Made by a program: the position numbers and the translations under genes. Positions 10,470 through 20,739 of a DNA stretch of 64,000 nt are shown here, piece by piece. The notes under the pieces were generated by a model that searched no databases, was not told the DNA's origin, and saw nothing but the letters and a program-made list of their open reading frames with translations. Position 1 is the stretch's first letter, and the number at the start of each line of letters is the position of its first letter. Origin of the DNA: Poa pratensis (Eukaryota > Streptophyta > Magnoliopsida > Poales > Poaceae); NCBI GenBank assembly GCA_947311845.1, contig CAMZMU010000123.1, positions 17,040,785 to 17,104,784 of the forward strand. The letters are read 5' to 3'.

Positions 10470-10660
10470 GATGCATTTAGCAGACGCTGAATAAGTAAGG
10501 TTGCAGCAGCTTGTTTGGACGAATTACTATTGCATCTTTCTTTTCTTTTTAAATTTCAGTTTTTTTATTTGATATTCGTTGGTAACTGTGTATACGTCCA
10601 ATGGTATGGTTGAGATTATCTTGGAATGAAATGTGCAGTTTCAAATGTTTGTGTTTTTAT
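10470..10660 (+). other. 3' UTR of truncated PLDRP1-like copy
   Basis: Matches 6545-6705: CTTGTTTGGACGAATTACTA, then TTGCATCTTTCTTTT, GGTAACTGTGTA and TTGGAATGAAATGTG (AATAAA has become AATGAA). It lies on the far side of the Harbinger-like insertion from its coding end at 8657. Confidence 0.75.
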
Positions 10661-10945
10661 TTAAGCATGTTACGAAATGCAGATAAATCATAATGATGGT
10701 GTACAAGCATGCCGCTGAAGATGTCTAGTTTACATCTCCGGCCTGTCCTTCAAGTAAACTGGCTATTACAAACAATTCAAGCTCTTATTGTTCGTTGGAG
10801 CTGGTGATCGTGCTCGATCTCTCAGCTACATCCGTGTATGTGCGTAATGACTATATACGTGCGTGGTCAATTTGAAGCATGAGTTTGAAGGGACATGAAA
10901 ATAAAGTTTCTTGCAGTCTGTGAACATGAAAATAAAGTTTGAAGC
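10661..10945. other. Intergenic spacer
   Basis: No gene or known repeat recognised. The sequence is collinear in position with 6721-7400 of the first unit but diverged. Confidence 0.4.
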
Positions 10946-11088
10946 ATGAGTTGTTATATAGACTCTACTTGGTATTCAATTTTTTTACAAGATATTGAGT
11001 CGCTGTTACTCTGGAACTACTCCGATATAAAAGCTCACCTACAATTTCATCGTTTAATGAAAAATAATGACAGCGACACACACTCGCC

Positions 11089-11096
11089 TATAAATA
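11089..11096 (+). promoter_or_regulatory. TATA box of secreted-peptide gene
   Basis: TATAAATA lies 33 bp upstream of ATG 11122. The same CTATAAATACACCAGCACC context is conserved in the broken copy at 7499-7517. The very short distance implies a short leader. Confidence 0.55.
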
Positions 11097-11121
11097 CACC
11101 AGCACCTTGCTTCCATCTAAC

Positions 11122-11424
11122 ATGGTAGCAAACATGTTTGTAATTGTTTGGTTATTATCTTTCCATGAAATTGTGATGGGGGCGAGAGACATCAGGAAAG
11201 GATTAAGAGTTGTATCATCTCATACTTGCGACGACTACACACAATATGTTTCTAACTGTCTACTTGACCTGACTGTGTTGGAGACTGCCACGTTTGTCGA
11301 GTGTGACGGTGTTTGCCGAGTGCAATTTATCATACAGCCGGTGCCTCGCCGTGGGAGTGGTTGGAGTCGGGCTTGCTCAAAACGTTGTGCAGCCGGAGAC
11401 CTGGTGGCTTGGTTATATCCCTAG
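11122..11424 (+). CDS. Small secreted cysteine-containing peptide (unrecognised), open copy 2
   Basis: A 100-residue frame from ATG 11122 to a stop at 11422-11424. The ATG was chosen over the in-frame one at 11107 because it lies after the TATA box and starts a hydrophobic run. Residues 1-20 (MVANMFVIVWLLSFHEIVMG) look like a signal peptide with likely cleavage near GAR. The mature part has cysteines in HTCDDY, SNCLLD and ECDGVCRV, then a basic tail. No knottin, LTP or defensin spacing was recognised. Only this one of three tandem copies is open. The foldback element is inserted about 25 bp past its stop and separates it from its original downstream flank at 27.06 kb. Expression is unproven. 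Confidence 0.45.
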   Translation: MVANMFVIVWLLSFHEIVMGARDIRKGLRVVSSHTCDDYTQYVSNCLLDLTVLETATFVECDGVCRVQFIIQPVPRRGSGWSRACSKRCAAGDLVAWLYP

Positions 11425-13022
11425 AAAGTTTGAGATATATAATTATTAATCTATTGTTAGAGCACTTCCGCTTTTTTGGTCCTTCCCCCCTAAACGTACA
11501 ATACTGTCAATAGAACCGGTCTATTTACACTACGCTGTTTTTTTCTATATACCAACTCGGTTCGGTTTTTTTCGTGTGCCCTTTTTTTTAACTGGTCCGG
11601 CTCAAGCCGAGCATGGTAAAGACTGGACTGAGTCCAGATCGGGAGCCGGGGAAAAAGGAAGATAATTTGTGGGAGATAGGAATCAAACTTTTGGGTCTCA
11701 CAGGCACAACACAAGGAGCACAGCCACTACACTGACTATGCTTCTGTGATCAGTTTTGCATTATACTTAATTATATCTTCATTTTCTATGACGAGTTACA
11801 GGACACACAATATATTTCTACCTGTGAAGATTTCCAACCTTTTTTTAGTAACTAATCATTGAAATTGAGCACCAAATCTTTTAAAATTAATTTTAAGAAA
11901 TTAACAACATGAAATTGAAATATAGACGAACCCATTTTCATGAAAAAATTGATAATTATAGTAAGTGATTTTTTCAACCTGCTCGTAATGACCATTTTTT
12001 TCTAATATATAGTATGATCAAATTAGACATCCTTAATAAATAGTTTTTTTTTTGACAAGTTCAACATATTATTAATTTTTTGCTCAAAAAATTTGTGCTA
12101 GAAAGGACATTCTGGCACATGCAGCAAATCTTGCGACAACCGAGCCTCCATTTTAGTTTCTCACACGCTTGTATGACACTATGACCCACCCATACAATCC
12201 AATTGGTCTACCCCATTCGACATGTCCAAGAGGCAAATGATGCATAATAGATAGATCAACAGGGTTCGTCAAGAATTTGTGATCGTTAGATGGCTATGAG
12301 TGTTGCATGTGGGTCCACATGTCTCAGATGTGCTAGGTCAACATGGCCAGGGGTGTTGCATGTGGGTCAACATGTCACAAAGGTAGTAGCACTAGTACAG
12401 AACGACACATCGGAAACGGGCCAAAAACCCCTTCGGCAACAGAGAAAGGGTTCGTGTCCCCGCCTCTGTCACTGATGTGAAGGCCTTCATCGGTAACGGA
12501 GGCCAAAAACCGTTTCCGATGAGGTCTCCATTTGGCAATGGTTGTGCGCAGACCTCCGTTTCCTTAGTTTTCCTTCATCAGATACGGAGTTTGCCATCCA
12601 CCCGTTTGCACTGAGCATTTCTCATATTTCGGTTACAGGATGCCACGTTTACAAATGCCACTAGATACTTAAAATCTCACAGCGCAAGCTCAAATACTAA
12701 AACGGTAACAGATTTCATTCATATCACAATGTAACTTTACATTTCCATCACAATTTCACCTTTACAATTGCATCACAAGATGTGACAAACATAAGAGGTA
12801 AAACGATAACAGATTTCATCTATACTAAGCCTATCATGTCAAAGGACGGAAAGAATATATGATTTCTTCCCTACATCCTTTTCCACAATCCTCGCAGGTG
12901 TCACTCTAGCTATCTCTTCTTATCTCAACTTCTTGAGAGAAGGATGTTGAAGCTTTGGACCCTATACATTAGTAAATAGAGTTACAATTGTTAAATACAT
13001 ATGCTAAAACAAATACACTATG

Positions 13023-13627
13023 AATTTAGGCAAACTAGTTGCAAGTGCACAATAGGCAAGTTAACTACATCAAGAAATGATCTAGATAGAACTACCGGAT
13101 GTGAACTGAACTACTATCAACAAGTTAGCGAAACTACAACCGGTTGCAAGTGCACAATAGACAAGTTAACTACATCAAGAAATGATCTAGATAGAACTAC
13201 CGGATGTGAACTGAACTACTTTCAACAAGTTAGCTAAACTACAACTAGTTGCAAGTGCACAATAGGCAAGTTAACTACATCAAGAAATGATCTAGATAGA
13301 ACTACCGGATGTGAACTGAACTACTATCAACAAGTTAGCGAAACTACAACCGGTTGCAAGTGCACAATAGGCAAGTTAACTACATCAAGAAATGATCTAG
13401 ATAGAACTACCGGATGTGAACTGAACTACTTTCAACAAGTTAGCTAAACTACAACTAGTTGCAAGTGCACAATAGGCAAGTTAACTACATCAAGAAATGA
13501 TCTAGATAGAACTACCGGATGTGAACTGAACTACTTTCAACAAGTTAGCTAAACTACAACTAGTTGCAAATGCACAATAGGCAAGTTAACTACATCAAGA
13601 AATGATCTAGATAGAACTACCGGATGT
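13023..13627. repeat. 105-bp tandem repeat inside the CACTA element
   Basis: About six copies have their GTTGCAAGTGCACAATAG landmark starting at 13038, 13143, 13248, 13353, 13458 and 13563, exactly 105 bp apart. Two variants (CTATCAACAAGTTAGCG and CTTTCAACAAGTTAGCT) alternate at first, suggesting an older 210-bp dimer. 105 is divisible by three, so frames stay open by chance through the array. Confidence 0.95.
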
Positions 13628-13699
13628 GGATCTGATACCTTCTTCACGTCGCCGTTGGATCGATCTAGCAGATCCGGAAGTGGTGGAGGCAGAGGAAGC

Positions 13700-13830
13700 G
13701 GACAGAGCGACGACCTCGCCGTGTCGGGCGAGATGACGAAGACCTCGCCGTGTCGGGGGACATGGCGAACACCTCGCCATGTCGGGGGAGATGGCGAAGA
13801 CCTCGCCGTGATAGCCGTCGTCTGGGCGGA
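13700..13830. repeat. GC-rich minisatellite, GACCTCGCCGTGTCGGG type
   Basis: Imperfect repeats of ACCTCGCCGTGTCGGGGGA and GATGGCGAAGACCTCGCC, roughly 30 bp each, lie between the 105-bp array and a TATATATA stretch at 13950. Frames across it encode repeated low-complexity peptides on the minus strand and are not taken as genes. Confidence 0.7.
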
Positions 13831-14209
13831 GACGGCGCCGCCACGGCGCCGGCGATGGCCGCAACGCCAGGAGGCGCCGCCACGAACAGATCTAGCATAC
13901 TGGGACAGAGTGAGGAAACGAGTGTTAGGTTTTGCTCTGTATGCCCATATATATAGGTAAAACATAGGAAACAGTTCTTTAGAAGGACCGTTTCCTTTGT
14001 GTTTCTTCCACTGAGGTGTGGGACCTACGCGCCCACTCTGTGGAATTTCTTCTACTCTCTGGAATAATATTTTCCTAATCTCTACTATATGGAGAAAACC
14101 ACTTATAGGATACTTATATTAATATTAGTGATTACTACATTACATACGCAGTACATATTAATAATAATAAAGTAAATTACAGTTGGAGAACTTATAGAAC
14201 TACTACTAG

Positions 14210-14608
14210 CTACTTCTTGTTTTTCTTGCGCCCTGCTTCCGCGCAATCCTCGTCCTTCTCACGGCCTCGCTTATTGGGGGCCATTGGAGGTGGTGGCGGC
14301 GGCGGCAGCATATCGGAGGCGGTAGCGGCGGCTTTCTTCTCCGTCGCCGGGGCTCCCTTCTTCGGGACCGGCGCCTCCGCCTCGTCCTCCTCGTCGTCCT
14401 CCTCCTCCTCCTCCTCCTCCTTCTCCTCTTCGGTTGACTCGTCATCAGAATGAACCTTCGGCGGGCCCAGCATCAAGGTGGGATCATGGAAGTCCGCGTA
14501 TTCGTCGTCGCTCATCTCCGACGTCGGTCCTTCAACGGACTCGCCGCTGACGTGGGGACTGTCCCGCGGCGACTCAGTGTGCTCCTGTGTATCGTTGCTG
14601 CGAGGCAT
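14210..14608 (-). CDS. Acidic low-complexity protein within the CACTA element (unrecognised)
   Basis: A 132-residue frame from ATG at 14608 (minus). The N-terminal part has SNDTQEHTESPRDSPHVSGE and a MSDDEYADFHDP stretch. A run of about 25 acidic residues (EEEKEEEEEEEDDEEDE) follows, then a PPPPPPP run and a basic tail, GRKKNKK, that could act as a nuclear signal. It is the only good open frame in the element. It could be a remnant of an accessory CACTA gene or a captured host fragment. No domain was recognised. Confidence 0.4.
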   Translation of the reverse strand: MPRSNDTQEHTESPRDSPHVSGESVEGPTSEMSDDEYADFHDPTLMLGPPKVHSDDESTEEEKEEEEEEEDDEEDEAEAPVPKKGAPATEKKAAATASDMLPPPPPPPMAPNKRGREKDEDCAEAGRKKNKK

Positions 14609-15107
14609 CTTCGCTAATCGGTAGGAGGAGCGAGCGAGCGAGAGAGAGAGAGCAGATTCGGTGGCGTCTTGAGCTAGCAAGGATTGGGGTTTTCAAGGAG
14701 TAGTGGGCGGTGCCACTACGCCATGGCATTTACTCGCCTCGCTTCGAATTCCAAGAAGATGGAACGTGTCCACATTGGAAACGGACACCCAAAAGTCTCC
14801 GTTGCTATAGAGGCACATATCGGAAATGGAGCCAGAATTAAGACCGTTGCCAATACTATGGGTAACGGAGTTAATACTTTCTCCGTTACCTATGTTGACG
14901 GGCCAGCCGCGGCCCAGGTCAGGTTTGTACGCACTGGCCGCGCGGAAAGCGCGATTCTCCGTCGCCTAACGCCTGCCGTTTCCATAGAGGGGTATCCGAT
15001 GTGTCGTTCTGTACTAGTGTAGATACATACCTATATCGCCTACTAGACAGATACAAATACACTAGCCCTAGAAAGTGAGACCTAGAACTATCATATGTGT
15101 CCCACAA

Positions 15108-16834
15108 TGATGCATGTAAAATGCATACATGAACTTTGCACTTTAATTGCTTATATTCCAATCATATTTGCATCATATAAGGGTTATATCAATGTTTTAT
15201 AATGATTTTTGGGAATATTCATTTATTTCCTATTTTTATGGAATTAACCCTGCACAGGCAGAAAACCCCGTTTTCTTATTTTAATGTTTCAGGGACCCAA
15301 ACGTCAACGAAATCACCTGGAAATTTACGGGCGTCAATATTTGGAAGGAAGAAGACCTGTGGGCGAAGGAAGCGAGCAAACGGAGGCTCGAGGGCCAAAC
15401 GAGGGGGGCCCACGCGGCCAGGTACTGTAGCCGCGTGGGACCCACCCATTTGGGCCTCGTGGCTCCGTTGCCTTCGATCTTTTCTCCACCGACATCGTCT
15501 TGACCTAAAAACGCCTATAAAAAAGGTCCCCCGACGTTCTCTGGAAGGAGCGCCGCACAAACACAGAAACACCGAAACGGAGATCAGGAGCTGCAGATTG
15601 GAGGGGGAAAACTCCGGCGGGGCGCTGCCGGCGTGGTCTCCATCTTCTCCATCGACTTCTCCACCGTCTCCATGATGAAGAGGGAGTAGTCCACCTCTGG
15701 ACTATGGGTTTGTGGAAGTAACTTATGTATCTCTCCTCTCTTGAGCTTCACTAATTAGCACCGTATGAGCTGCTGAACATGATTACGGTCACCGTTGTAA
15801 TACCTTTGTGGTGGATCTTTATGAGTTAATATATGTTTGAGATTGCAATGTTTGTTTCAGTTATGAGTATAGATGCATATTATGTACCCCGTTCTTGTCT
15901 ACTTGTTTTGATCAAGCATGTTTATGAGAGCGTGTGTGGGGGAACGTGTGCATTAGTTGGAGTAACGGGGGGTGGCTAGTGCAGTGAACGTGAGAGAAAG
16001 TTCTGCGATCCACTTTGGTATCTTTACCTTACTTTGTTACCTCACTAGGGATAAACTAAAATACCATGCTACCGGGGATGTGGGCGTGACCATTGCCACT
16101 ACTCCATGACTAGATCTAGCATGTTCTTATTTTCACTTCATGTCATGATACTTAATGCTATACTCTGAGTTATCTTAATTACTGAGGTGTTATGATTTAG
16201 TTCGCATCTTGGTGGAGTATAAGAGAGGTTAATAACCAAAAGATCTCTATGTTAGGACGTGATGCCCATATATCTAAGTAACTTGTTATCAAACCCTGTG
16301 TTGCAATCTCATATGTTAACTGTGTGTGTTCCATTGTCTACCACTTTATAAAGAGAGAGTGCATTTGTGAAACCATGAACCCCAGTCCATTTTTAATCAT
16401 AAGAAACACCTTTCCAACACCATATACCACTTTTCTATTTTCAGCCATCATTAAATCCGAAAATACAAAAATACTTTTCATCTTGCATACATCATTCAAA
16501 AACCCAAAAATATCATTTATCATTGCATCCACCATCATTGCATATTTATTTCTTGTTTGCATTGCATAACTATCCTGATATCATTCTTACACCTTGTGCT
16601 TGACAACCACAGGTGAGGTTGAGGACCAAAACATCTAACCTTGTTTTGTAGGTAACCAAAAGAAGGATAAGAAGATAAATCTACCACTTCAGATTCCCCG
16701 AGAGTTCGATATTAAACCCTCGAGTCACCCCTCGTGGGGAAAACTGTCTTCCACTTACTATACACTCTGCACTTGGAGTCTCAACCTAATCCCGTTTATT
16801 TTGCAGGTATCAAGCTTGCTCTTCGGGATCATCA
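15108..16834 (+). repeat. 5' LTR of the 7.36-kb gypsy element
   Basis: 1727 bp starting TGATGCATGTAAAATGCATA and ending GGGATCATCA. A likely promoter TATAAAAAA is at about 15517. It is nearly identical to the 3' LTR; the differences cluster at 15225, 15370-15490 and 16790-16830. Confidence 0.95.
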
Positions 16835-16844
16835 AGACGTTTTC

Positions 16845-16862
16845 TGGCGCCGTTGCCGGGGA
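16845..16862 (+). other. Primer-binding site (tRNA-Asp type)
   Basis: TGGCGCCGTTGCCGGGGA lies 10 bp past the 5' LTR and is complementary to the 3' end of plant tRNA-Asp. Confidence 0.85.
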
Positions 16863-17099
16863 ATCGTAGCTGAGAGATTTATCCAAGGGTGTGCATCATC
16901 GCATTCATCTCACAACAAAGTCAACGTCACCAACTTGTGCTAACACCTAAGCTTGGGGAGGTTGCACCTACGTGAGCACCATCTTATCCATCTTTACTTA
17001 CAAAGCAATTTATTTGTTTTGTTAGTGTCATTGCATATCATATCATATTTATTTCAGTTTTGCATAAAAAATTAAAAATACCAAAAAAAACTTGCTAAA

Positions 17100-18368
17100 A
17101 TGAATCCTAGTGCTGAAATGAACAACTTTGGTCAATACTATGGAGAGTCATTGATGGATGCTTGGTATAGAATTAAGGACACTAGTAAAAATGGTGTCAT
17201 TAAATATACTCCTGCCACTGTGATAAGAAACTTCTATAAAGGTATAGATGGCTGGTCGAAATGTTTTCTAGACTCATTGACTAGTGGAAAATTTGCTTCT
17301 GGAAATCCCTCACATGCTAATAATTTGATGGAAAATTTATTTGGGAATTCTATAGAATCCAAATATGAAACTGGGATCAAACAACTAAAAGCTTCTATGG
17401 ATAGGTCAACTTTATGTCTACAAACTTATGTGGAGGACTATCCTACTAAAAATGATTTGCATTCATTTATCCTTCATACCAAGTCTAGGATGAAAAAGAC
17501 AAATAACACTCTTTCTGGAATCTCTTTGAAAATGGAAACAATATTGAACTATGCCAAGTCTAAAAAGAAGTTGACTAGGGAATTGAATGAAAGAATATCT
17601 TCTATGCTGGAACCTTTAGATAGGGATATTAAGAATCATGTTGAAGAGGAGGATGACCTCCAAATAGCCTTGAATCTTGCTTTAAAGAAAAGGAATGAGA
17701 ATCTTGCTTGGGAAGAAGTTGAGGAAGTTAAAATGCTTAATGAAGTCAAGGATCCTTTGCTTGACTTAGAAAATTGTAGCTTGCATGAATTAATATCTAT
17801 CTTACAAAAATTTGCAAGTGATCCTTCCATCAACACTAACCAAGCAGGTTTTGGTTCTTATATTGCTAATCATGTCTTGAAAGAAAAGATTGCTAGGTAC
17901 AACCAAGAGGCTATGATACCACCTAAGCTTGGGGATATGTGGATACCTAAGGTACTAGTAACTATTGGAAAAGAGACACACCATGCCATACTTGATCTAG
18001 GATCTAGTGTCTCTGTTTTATCTAAAGAACTATATGAAGTGCTTGAATTGAAAAATCTTGAAAAATGCTCTATTGAACTAGCACTTGCTGATGACTCTAT
18101 TAAACATGCTTTGGGAAAAGTAAGTGATGTTATGGTAGAGTTACATATGACTTTTGTGCCTGTGGATTTTCTAATCATGGATATGGGGAATAAAACCTCT
18201 AGTCCTATTATTCTTGGAAGACCTTTTCTTCGTACCACAGGTGCTATCATTGATTCAAAGGAAGGGAATGTAAAGTTTCAGTTTCCACACAAGAAGTGCA
18301 TGGAACACTTTCCAAGGAAGAGGGAACCACCAAAGTTCAAGCTCCCTCATGAGCTTCGTCCACAATAA
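17100..18368 (+). CDS. gag-protease polyprotein of non-autonomous gypsy element
   Basis: 422 residues. The N-terminal ~220 residues fit an Athila-type gag region (start MNPSAEMNNFGQYYGESLMD), with a helical charged stretch around residues 150-220. A retroviral-type aspartic protease domain follows at about residues 270-390, with active-site text AILDLGSSVSVLSKELYE (DLGS in place of the common DTGA) and ILGRPFLRTTGAIID. No zinc knuckle was seen. The frame is intact end to end, unlike most old elements, so the protein may still be made. It stops before any polymerase domain. Confidence 0.85.
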   Translation: MNPSAEMNNFGQYYGESLMDAWYRIKDTSKNGVIKYTPATVIRNFYKGIDGWSKCFLDSLTSGKFASGNPSHANNLMENLFGNSIESKYETGIKQLKASMDRSTLCLQTYVEDYPTKNDLHSFILHTKSRMKKTNNTLSGISLKMETILNYAKSKKKLTRELNERISSMLEPLDRDIKNHVEEEDDLQIALNLALKKRNENLAWEEVEEVKMLNEVKDPLLDLENCSLHELISILQKFASDPSINTNQAGFGSYIANHVLKEKIARYNQEAMIPPKLGDMWIPKVLVTIGKETHHAILDLGSSVSVLSKELYEVLELKNLEKCSIELALADDSIKHALGKVSDVMVELHMTFVPVDFLIMDMGNKTSSPIILGRPFLRTTGAIIDSKEGNVKFQFPHKKCMEHFPRKREPPKFKLPHELRPQ

Positions 18369-20739
18369 AACAACAAGTAAGAAGCCTAGCTATATGGCTA
18401 TAAAGAAAGCGCTTTGCGGGAGGCAACCCGGTTATTTTTGTGTGTGATTTTCTTTGTGTCCTCTTGCTGTAACAAGAGATTTTGTGTCTAGTTAGGTTCT
18501 GGAGTTTTTAATAAAGTGCCAAGTTTTACCCTTTTTGGTTTGAAAAAGTTGCTTATAGCGTTCGGAGATTTTATTCCTGCACGAGTCAGTGCACGGTATG
18601 ATTTTTAATTCTTATTCTGTAACTCCGAATGAGCTCATATTTGAACTGTAGTTGCAACTTTTCATCCTCTGTATGCATGAATTTTTTCGGAATTTTTCGA
18701 GAAAGTTTGGTAGGGTAGAAAAATACGTTTTGCTGCTGCTGTTTTTCTGGACAGATTCTGTCCCATTTTGTTTGATGCATGCTTTGAGCTTTTAAGTTGA
18801 ATCTTTTTGATCCAATTGAGTTTATGAGTAGGCATACAACATTATACACTTTCTGGACATGTCATATGAATTTTTGTTCAAGGATTATATGCAGCAAGGA
18901 ACCTATTTGTTTATCACTATTAATGCACCCCACAGAAAAGAGATGGGAGAAACGGTGTTTTGAAGTTTTTTCACAGGGATTGGAGGAGATGCACCAAGAG
19001 CTATCCAAGGATGGTGAAGACCATAAGCTTGGGGATGTGAAGACAACCCCGCTGGACCTACACACTCTCGGTTTGCACACGTCCAACTTCTGTTTTTCGA
19101 TCGAAACACTTTATCGCATAAACTTGGAGCGTCGTTTTTGTTTTTGTTTGAGTCTTGAGAGACCACCACACTATCAATTATATATGAGAGAGCTACTGGA
19201 AATATGGGTTGAAATATGTTGGATGCTTTTATAAGATTGGGAAAAGGGATGTTTGACTTGATTTTTAATGATACATATAGTTGCATGATTCATGAGCTTG
19301 TTTATGAGTAATAGTTTGCAAATTCTTTTTGTAGAGCTATCACTTATTCATGTTTTGGTGCTGATTGTTATTTACTTGGTTTAACATGGATTAGTTAGTT
19401 CTATGGACACTCATGCATGCATCTAGATGGTCAACTTTCTCCCTTTTGCTAGCCCAAAAACTCCAACAAGCAAAAACTTGTTTCCAACACCTTCAACCAA
19501 AGTTATTCCAGTGAGTCCACCATATCTACCTATTGGCTTTATGCTATTCCGAGTATGTTTAACATGTTGTTTGTGTTATCTTACCTCTGAATGAAAATGT
19601 TTATGTTATTGATTGCAATGGAAAAAATTGGTTATATAGCTCTCACGAACTTGATGCACAATGTTCTTTTATTTGCATAATAAAACTTGACCCATTGTGA
19701 TTAAGATTATGATGTTTGTGGCTTGATGAATGTTTTGGGTTGGAAGTTAGCCCATATGTGCTGTCACATGGCAAGCTTTCAACACGCTCTTCATCTCATT
19801 TAGTTGATATCATGTGCTTTTGTCTATGGATGCTTATCATGTTGAAATAAATGTGGAAATAGAGTGAGTTTAAATGAGTTTGTGTAAATGGTTAGAGAGA
19901 CGCCTGGGCCGCTAATCTAAGCCATGCATCATTCATGGTGGAAATTTACTTACATACTATGGTGAACCTTCTGTGATACACCTTGCAATAAAAAACTATT
20001 CCAAATGGTAAATAAAAAGGGTGTTGAGATTGTTCATTTTGTTTGTTTGTCTTGTCATTTTGATATGGGCTTGTTCCATATCTTGGGACAAGAGGTACCC
20101 CAGTTGACGCTCTTGATGATACTATTATGCTTACAATGATATTTAATTGAACTTGCTTTGTTTCCCAAGTTGAGTAACACATGGTGTAAGTACTTGTATT
20201 CAAGGGGCATGAGACATTCAACCCATTCTTTATCAAGCACACTACTCATATTTGCTTTCACTTTAACCTTAATCATTCAAGATGCTATGATAGGGGCAAT
20301 GAGAGCTTGACACCAATGAATACCTTATTGCAATCATTAACTTAAGTAGAAGAGTTTGGAAGTTGGATGAAACTTATGCATGCTTTACCTCTACTCACAT
20401 ATACATCTTTCCAAAGTGTACACCTATCATATTCAGATTTTCATCTACACTCTATGACCATTGTAGGATGTTCTACTTATCATTATGCATACATGTGTTC
20501 CATATTACTTGCTACCATGTTACACTTTGTGAACTATCAATGAACATCCTTGTCTTGAATACTTGATATCACTTCATAAACTATTTGCATATTGCTACTC
20601 CTTTGAAGAATGAATCATTTGACTATATGTAGCAATAGTAATCATCTTTGATATCATTGTTAAGTATTAAATTGCAAAGTCCATGTTAGTTTTATCATCT
20701 TCATACTCGAGGACGAGCATGGATTAAGCTTGGGGATGT
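18369..20739. other. Non-coding internal region of the gypsy element
   Basis: 2.4 kb with no pol domains on either strand. It begins with AAAGCGCTTTGCGGGAGGCA, text usual for Athila-like elements after gag. Short frames here lack known domains. Confidence 0.7.

Larger units (their letters stand above)
12390..15019. mobile_element. CACTA (En/Spm) transposon, non-autonomous
   Basis: Starts CACTAGTACAGAACGACACA and ends with the mirror TGTGTCGTTCTGTACTAGTG. The TSD is TAG at 12387-12389 and 15020-15022. The right foldback arm near 25890 shows the empty site. Subterminal repeats of CGGAAACGG / CCGTTTCCG and CGGTAACGGA type occur at both ends. At 2630 bp it lacks a recognisable transposase, so it must depend on an autonomous partner. 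The interior carries a 105-bp tandem repeat, a GC-rich minisatellite and an acidic frame. Confidence 0.93.

Noticed and set aside
13023..13627. CRISPR-like regularly spaced repeats
   Set aside because: The full 105-bp unit repeats with no variable spacers, inside a CACTA transposon in a plant genome. It is a simple tandem array.
16324..16569. 81-residue open frame found identically at 21949-22194
   Set aside because: Both copies lie at the same place in the two LTRs of one retrotransposon. Identity reflects LTR duplication, and the peptide has no domain.
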